Origin: Erythrobacter sp. ANT-B3C2
GTDB taxonomy: Bacteria; Pseudomonadota; Alphaproteobacteria; Sphingomonadales; Sphingomonadaceae
Assembly: GCA_001683845.1 (NCBI GenBank)
Contig: LXQI01000019.1
Coordinates: 1-43,957, forward strand
Length of the DNA stretch: 43,957 nucleotides
Direction of reading: 5' to 3'
Part shown: piece by piece, positions 40,296 to 43,957 of the stretch
Layout: every line of letters starts with the position of its first letter
How positions within the stretch are numbered: the first letter of the stretch is position 1
Translations under genes and position numbers: made by a program
Notes under the pieces: generated by a model
What the model saw: the letters and a program-made list of their open reading frames with translations, nothing else
Databases searched by the model: none
What the model was told of the DNA's origin: nothing

Positions 40296-40559
40296 GTGAA
40301 GCAGCCGAAAATCGAGATCTACACCAAGCTTCATTGCGGCTATTGTCATCGTGCCAAGCGCCTGCTGGGAGAGAAGGGTGTGGAGTACGAAGAGCACGAC
40401 ATCACGCTGGGCGGCGTGGGCAGGGCCCAGATGCTCACCCGCAAGCCCGATGCGCGCACCGTGCCGCAGATCTTCATCGATGGGCGCGCAATCGGCGGTT
40501 CCGACGATCTGGCGCAACTCGAGCGCGAAGGCCGGCTCGATGCGCTGCTCGGGCTCTAG
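40296..40559 (+). CDS. grxC: Glutaredoxin 3
   Basis: 87-residue dithiol glutaredoxin with active site Cys14-Gly-Tyr-Cys17, the TVPQIFIDG cis-Pro loop and the GGSDDL glutathione-binding motif. It reduces disulphides and protein-glutathione adducts in the cytoplasm. The start is GTG 40296 with AAGGAA upstream; no ATG fits. It diverges from hsp20 and is followed 12 bases later by the nitrilase-type gene. Confidence 0.95.
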   Translation: MKQPKIEIYTKLHCGYCHRAKRLLGEKGVEYEEHDITLGGVGRAQMLTRKPDARTVPQIFIDGRAIGGSDDLAQLEREGRLDALLGL

Positions 40560-40571
40560 GAAGCGCGGGCG

Positions 40572-41393
40572 ATGACGCGCATCGCGCTGCTGCAGATGTG
40601 CTCGGACATCGATCCGGCCGTGAATGCACCCGTGCTGGTCGAGGCGATCGAGCGCGCCGCGGGCCGGGGCGCCAGGATGCTGTTCACGCCCGAGATGGCC
40701 GGCATGCTCGATCGCGATCGTAGTCGCGCCGCGGGCAAGATCGTCACCGAAGACGCCGATCCGGTGCTTGCCGCGGTTCGCCAGGCGGCGGCGGCGAACG
40801 GTCTGTGGGTCGCACTGGGCTCGCTCCCCGTCGCGCGTCGGGACGGACGCTGGGCGAACCGCTCGTTGGTGGTGGACTCACGCGGCGAGGTCGTTGCGCG
40901 CTACGACAAGATCCACATGTTCGACGTGACCCTTGAAACCGGCGAAAGCTGGCGGGAAAGCGCCTCTTACGAGCCGGGGGAGCGCGCAGTGGCGCTCGAT
41001 ACGCCGCTCGGCAAGCTGGGCCTCACGGTGTGCTACGATTTGCGATTTCCCGCTCTCTTTCAGGAGCTTGGGCGCCATAGCTGCGACCTTATCGCCATTC
41101 CCTCAGCCTTCACCGTGCCCACCGGAAAGGCGCATTGGCACCTGCTTCAGCGGGCCCGCGCAATAGAGGCGAGCGCCTACGTCGTGGCCGCCGCACAGGT
41201 GGGCGATCATGCGGACGGGCGGCGCACCTATGGCCACTCGCTGGTGGTCGACCCTTGGGGCGAGGTGGTGCTCGACATGGGCGGTGGCGCACCGGGGCTG
41301 GGCTTCGCCGAGATCGACCCGGAACGGATTGCCACCACGCGCATGCAACTGCCCAGCCTTGCCAACCGCCGGGACATCGCCCAATCGCGTTGA
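40572..41393 (+). CDS. Nitrilase-superfamily amidase (Nit1/deaminated-glutathione amidase type)
   Basis: 273-residue carbon-nitrogen hydrolase. The catalytic triad is visible: Glu41 (FTPEMAG), Lys113 (RYDKIHMFDV) and Cys154 (TVCYDLRFP). The KIHMFD and CYDLRFP forms are typical of the Nit branch, which hydrolyses deaminated glutathione; the neighbouring glutaredoxin gene fits glutathione metabolism, although this is inference. ATG 40572. It is followed 4 bases later by the DUF1178 gene. Confidence 0.92.
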   Translation: MTRIALLQMCSDIDPAVNAPVLVEAIERAAGRGARMLFTPEMAGMLDRDRSRAAGKIVTEDADPVLAAVRQAAAANGLWVALGSLPVARRDGRWANRSLVVDSRGEVVARYDKIHMFDVTLETGESWRESASYEPGERAVALDTPLGKLGLTVCYDLRFPALFQELGRHSCDLIAIPSAFTVPTGKAHWHLLQRARAIEASAYVVAAAQVGDHADGRRTYGHSLVVDPWGEVVLDMGGGAPGLGFAEIDPERIATTRMQLPSLANRRDIAQSR

Positions 41394-41397
41394 GATC

Positions 41398-41946
41398 ATG
41401 ATTATATTCGATCTTCTCTGCACGGCCGGACATCGGTTTGAAGGTTGGTTCGCCTCCTCGGACGAGTACGCGCGCCAAAGCGGCCGCGATCTCGTCGCCT
41501 GCCCGGTCTGTGGCTCGGTGGCGGTGGAAAAGGCGCCGATGGCCCCGGCCGTGCCGCGCAAGGGCAACCGGTCGCCGGCCGCGGCCCGCACCAGCGAGCC
41601 GGCTGGCGAGCAGGCGATCGCACGGGCCAGCGCAGCCGGCACAGCCCGCGGCAACGCACCGGCCGTCGTGCGAGATGGCGGTCATGCGGTCGCCCGCAGC
41701 CCTCTGCCGCCGCACGTGGCCGAGGCGCTCACACAGCTTGCAAGGGCGCAGGCCAAAGCGCTCGAACAGTCGCGCTGGGTGGGCGATGGCTTCGCCGGGG
41801 AGGCGCGCGCGATGCATTATGGCGAACGCGAGGGCCAGCCGATCCACGGCCGGGCTAGCAGTGAAGAGGCAGAGAGGCTGGTAGCCGAGGGCATCGCCAT
41901 CGCCCCCCTGCCTTTCCCCGTCACCGCGCCAGAAGACCTGAACTGA
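41398..41946 (+). CDS. DUF1178 family protein
   Basis: 182-residue protein with the DUF1178 N-terminus (MIIFDLLCTAGHRFEGWF) and a zinc-ribbon-like cysteine set: Cys8 with His12, and Cys35-x2-Cys38. A variable Ala/Arg-rich middle is followed by the conserved C-terminal block (SRWVGDGFAGEARAMHYGE). Its function is unknown. It is regularly linked to grxC and a nitrilase gene, as here. It is the last gene of the conserved chromosomal block before the repeat region. Confidence 0.92.
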   Translation: MIIFDLLCTAGHRFEGWFASSDEYARQSGRDLVACPVCGSVAVEKAPMAPAVPRKGNRSPAAARTSEPAGEQAIARASAAGTARGNAPAVVRDGGHAVARSPLPPHVAEALTQLARAQAKALEQSRWVGDGFAGEARAMHYGEREGQPIHGRASSEEAERLVAEGIAIAPLPFPVTAPEDLN

Positions 41947-42256
41947 GCCCGTTCTCACGTAGCGCAAAGTGCAATAGCGCGCGCACCGACCCGGGCTCAA
42001 GCAGGCCAAAGGCCGCCGCTGGCGCAGACAAACCAGCGCTCAGGTAGCGCGAAGCGCGATAGCGCCTACAAACTGGTGCCCCGTGCAGGATAAACATAAC
42101 GAATATGTATCGCCGTTCGCGCTACTGTAGTCGCGCCTCGTAGCGCCGGCTACCGATCAACGTCGCCCTGTAGTGCCGCCGGCCCTGCGAAGAGCGTTGA
42201 TCGCGGACCTCGCTGTGCCGTCCGCTTCCAACGCCTCGCAATAAAAGTCCGATGGC
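41947..42256. repeat. Non-coding region with related GTAGCGC-type repeats
   Basis: Two direct copies of a 22-base element occupy 41959-41980 and 42044-42065. Both begin GTAGCGC and end ATAGCGC and differ at three positions, all transitions; the similarity extends five bases to the left (CTCA). A third, inverted, 18-base copy at 42108-42125 matches the second at 16 of 18 positions, and shorter GTAGCGC or GTAGTGC pieces follow at 42140 and 42171. A hairpin GAGCCCG...CGGGCTC spans 41945-41998. No convincing ORF, tRNA or transposase is seen here. The elements could be REP-like palindromes, protein-binding sites or traces of an integration boundary. Confidence 0.65.
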
Positions 42257-42286
42257 GGTTAAGGCGATCGACAAACGTGCTATAGT
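42257..42286 (+). promoter_or_regulatory. Candidate promoter of the GHKL ATPase gene
   Basis: TATAGT (42281-42286) is a good -10 box; the corresponding -35 (GGTTAA, 42257-42262) is poor. Transcription from here would start near 42293, supporting the ATG at 42359 as translation start. Confidence 0.35.
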
Positions 42287-42358
42287 CAGAATGTGAGGCG
42301 GGGATCCGTCGAGCACCTCAAGGCGGCGCAATCGCTGCTCGAAGACGAGGAGACATTG

Positions 42359-43192
42359 ATGTTGATCACGACCGACATGGTCGCGCAGCGCCGTTATGCG
42401 CGCGACGCCAAAGCTCGCAACTTGACCGGCCTCGCGATCGGACCGACCGTTTTGCGGGGTCTACGCGACCTTGGCTATCGCGACACCGCCTCGGCACTCG
42501 CCGCGCTCGTCGACAATGCGATCGACGGCGGTGCCAAACGGATCTACATCGCAACGGAAACCCACGGCTCCGCGACGACCGGGATCGCGGTCATCGACAA
42601 CGGCTACGGCTACGGGATGGTCCCCGAAATGATGCGCGCCGCCTGTGCGGTCGGGGTTACAGTCCCGCTCGGCGACGGCCCGCATATGGCGCGCAATGGC
42701 TTCGGCCTACCGTTCGCGATCGGCAGCCGCTTCGACCTAATGTCCTGTTCGGCCGGTATGTCGCTCCACGGCGTGACGATGGATCTTGTCGAGCTCGACG
42801 CGGACAAAGTGCCCGAGGCCCAGCGCACAACGCTGCCCGTGTTCGTCGCAGCCTATATCGCCCAGCACGTCCGATCCTGGTCGAGCGGCACGATCGTCGC
42901 GATGACCGGGCTCGACCGGGTGTCGCCGCAGCAGGCGGTGCGGCTGCGGAGCGAGATCAGGCGTCACCTCGCGTTCGTCTTTGCCCGGTGGCTGTCCGTG
43001 ATCGACATGCGGGTCGATGGCGAGCGGCTGGCGGGTGCCGACCCCGTCTTTCCAAGCGGCGCTGCTCATGACGAGTGCCGGACGGTCGATGGCGAGCACT
43101 TCGCGGTCGAGATCGATGGTGCGCAGATCGCCGCGACGGCAGGTGCACTTCGCCTTCCTGCGGACGTTCGACCGTCTCGCCCTTGTCCTTGA
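42359..43192 (+). CDS. GHKL-family ATP-binding protein, 3' end probably lost
   Basis: 277 codons from the ATG at 42359, which has GAGGAG six bases upstream; a GTG at 42293 would add 22 residues. The Bergerat fold of GHKL ATPases is clear: N box ALVDNAIDGGAKR, G1 box VIDNGYGYGM, G2 box RNGFGLPFAIGS, then a transducer-like part (SSGTIVAMTGLD, RRHLAFVFARWL). In the N box the catalytic Glu expected three residues before VDN is Ala (LAALVDN). Similar ATPases occur in prokaryotic defence and mobile islands and are much longer. Coding quality collapses after about 43135, where an opposite-strand gene begins, so the C-terminus is probably foreign read-through. Function unknown. Confidence 0.7.
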   Translation: MLITTDMVAQRRYARDAKARNLTGLAIGPTVLRGLRDLGYRDTASALAALVDNAIDGGAKRIYIATETHGSATTGIAVIDNGYGYGMVPEMMRAACAVGVTVPLGDGPHMARNGFGLPFAIGSRFDLMSCSAGMSLHGVTMDLVELDADKVPEAQRTTLPVFVAAYIAQHVRSWSSGTIVAMTGLDRVSPQQAVRLRSEIRRHLAFVFARWLSVIDMRVDGERLAGADPVFPSGAAHDECRTVDGEHFAVEIDGAQIAATAGALRLPADVRPSRPCP

Positions 43193-43957
43193 GGTCAGTA
43201 GCAAGCAGGTCGAGCAGTCGATCCTCGACCGCTTCGGGCACCCAGGGGCGCTCACCATAGAGGATATGTCGCAGGAACGTTGCGCCAAGATGGCGGTCGA
43301 GATCGGCATGGTCCCAGCGGTTCTTGTGCGAGCGCAGGCAGGCGTAGCAGGAGGACGAACATTTACAGTCCTCCAGCAAGTCCAGCGCAAGCTTGAGCAA
43401 CTTTCCAGGTTCGCGCGCAGCTGCGCGGACGAATCCTGCGCCGCCAGGTGCGGTGTCGTACAGGAATACCTCAACTTCACTGCCGCGCGCGCCACCTTCG
43501 TTTAGTGCGGCACGATGGCCACCGCCGATGTCGGCCGCATCGACGTCGAGCAGACCGGCGGCTGCGACGCTCAAAGCTTCGGCGATCGTCGTCAAAACGA
43601 TGCGTCCAGCGGTCGAACCGGCAGGCACGTGCAGTTCCGGTGCCAGCTTGAACGAGAATAATGCAATGTCGGTCAGGAATTCGTGGCCGAGCACGATCGC
43701 TCGGCCGCGCCCATCGCACAATTCGGGCTGCTTCCCATGGTCGGGATAGGGGCGCGGGTGCGGCTTTCTGCTGGCCAACTTGCCCTCCGACCATCCGGTC
43801 GGCTCGGTGCGGCCGCAGGCAGAGCAATAGAGGAAGCCAGTCTCGGTGGCTCCTGCTTTGCGCACGCCGAGGTTCGTGACCATCAATGTCTTCTGTGGAT
43901 GGCTCCCGCGTTGCAAGGATAATTTGAGGCTTGGCGTTGGGTCGGGTGCAGTCTTCT
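42957..43957 (-). CDS. C-terminal part of a DUF1998 protein (DrmB- or MrfA-like), partial at both ends
   Basis: The frame is open to the window's right edge, so the N-terminus lies outside. It shows YCSACGRTEP, FLYDTAPGGAGF, and the cysteine cluster CKCSSSCYACLRSHKNRWDH-(ADLDRHLG), the zinc-binding end of DUF1998 domains found in DISARM protein DrmB and in MrfA-type DNA-repair helicases. Length and the LDRHLGATFLRHILYG ending favour a DrmB-like protein, but without the rest a helicase cannot be excluded. Recognisable sequence ends near 43140 (GEVHLP); from there to the stop at 42957 the frame is only antisense to the GHKL gene. It is therefore probably truncated, perhaps a pseudogene. Confidence 0.65.
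   Translation of the reverse strand, partial: KTAPDPTPSLKLSLQRGSHPQKTLMVTNLGVRKAGATETGFLYCSACGRTEPTGWSEGKLASRKPHPRPYPDHGKQPELCDGRGRAIVLGHEFLTDIALFSFKLAPELHVPAGSTAGRIVLTTIAEALSVAAAGLLDVDAADIGGGHRAALNEGGARGSEVEVFLYDTAPGGAGFVRAAAREPGKLLKLALDLLEDCKCSSSCYACLRSHKNRWDHADLDRHLGATFLRHILYGERPWVPEAVEDRLLDLLATDLKDKGETVERPQEGEVHLPSRRSAHHRSRPRSARHRPSGTRHEQRRLERRGRHPPAARHRPACRSRTATGQRRTRGDA

Noticed and set aside
41954-42070. CRISPR array
   Set aside because: Only two imperfect direct copies with an interval of about 63 bases, a third copy inverted, and no cas genes.
41945-42120. A tRNA or attachment core at the end of the conserved block
   Set aside because: I looked for a cloverleaf and a TTCNANNC loop with a CCA-type acceptor and found none; only the GTAGCGC repeats and a simple hairpin are present.
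42122-42331. A 69-codon minus-strand ORF in the repeat region
   Set aside because: It overlaps the repeats and the proposed ATPase promoter, has no recognisable motif, and has a basic, low-complexity composition.
42293-42358. GTG at 42293 as start of the GHKL gene
   Set aside because: It coincides with the predicted transcript start and has no ribosome binding site, whereas the ATG at 42359 has GAGGAG six bases upstream.

Overview
The window is high-GC chromosomal DNA of an alphaproteobacterium, most likely of the order Sphingomonadales (Erythrobacteraceae or Sphingomonadaceae). Supporting signs are the gene order nuo operon - birA - coaX - RNase J - DUF1467, the lexA/moeA/moaC/trpCDGE/ppiD cluster, a GAAC-N7-GAAC SOS box, and the grxC - nitrilase - DUF1178 trio. 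The assignment is an inference from gene content and order; no search was run.

Layout. 1-1281: a thiolase on the minus strand. 1475-17785: a complete 14-subunit NADH:quinone oxidoreductase (complex I) operon, nuoA to nuoN, almost entirely translationally coupled. It carries five extra non-nuo genes: one between nuoD and nuoE, three tiny membrane-protein genes between nuoE and nuoF, and one exported Cys-containing protein between nuoF and nuoG. 17787-21278: birA, coaX, RNase J and DUF1467 follow in the same direction, then an unrecognised soluble/membrane fusion protein. 22522-25570 (minus): a small membrane protein, gltA and gltX. 25599-27770: comEC. 27804-36335 (minus): a long chain transcribed ppiD - trpE - trpG - trpD - trpC - (small ORF) - moaC - moeA - lexA, with several 4-base stop/start overlaps; lexA has its own SOS-controlled promoter. 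36551-39606: tpiA, secG, pyrG. 39672-40139 (minus): an Hsp20 gene with a convincing heat-shock promoter and a ROSE-type RNA thermometer. 40296-41946: grxC, a Nit-family amidase and a DUF1178 protein.

After 41946 the character changes. About 400 bases without a gene carry related GTAGCGC-type repeats. They are followed by a GHKL-family ATPase gene reading rightwards and, from the right edge reading leftwards, the C-terminal part of a DUF1998 protein resembling DISARM DrmB or MrfA-type helicase tails. The two genes meet tail to tail near 43135 and both appear broken there, so this looks like the damaged edge of a genomic (possibly defence) island that continues beyond the window.

Most of the window is housekeeping: respiration (nuo), TCA entry (gltA), cofactor synthesis (birA, coaX, moaC, moeA), tryptophan synthesis, RNA decay, DNA uptake, SOS control, glycolysis, secretion, CTP synthesis and thiol/heat-stress functions. 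The parts most worth a second look are the broken island edge, the extra nuo-operon genes, the missing standard start codon of trpE, and the Hsp20 thermometer.
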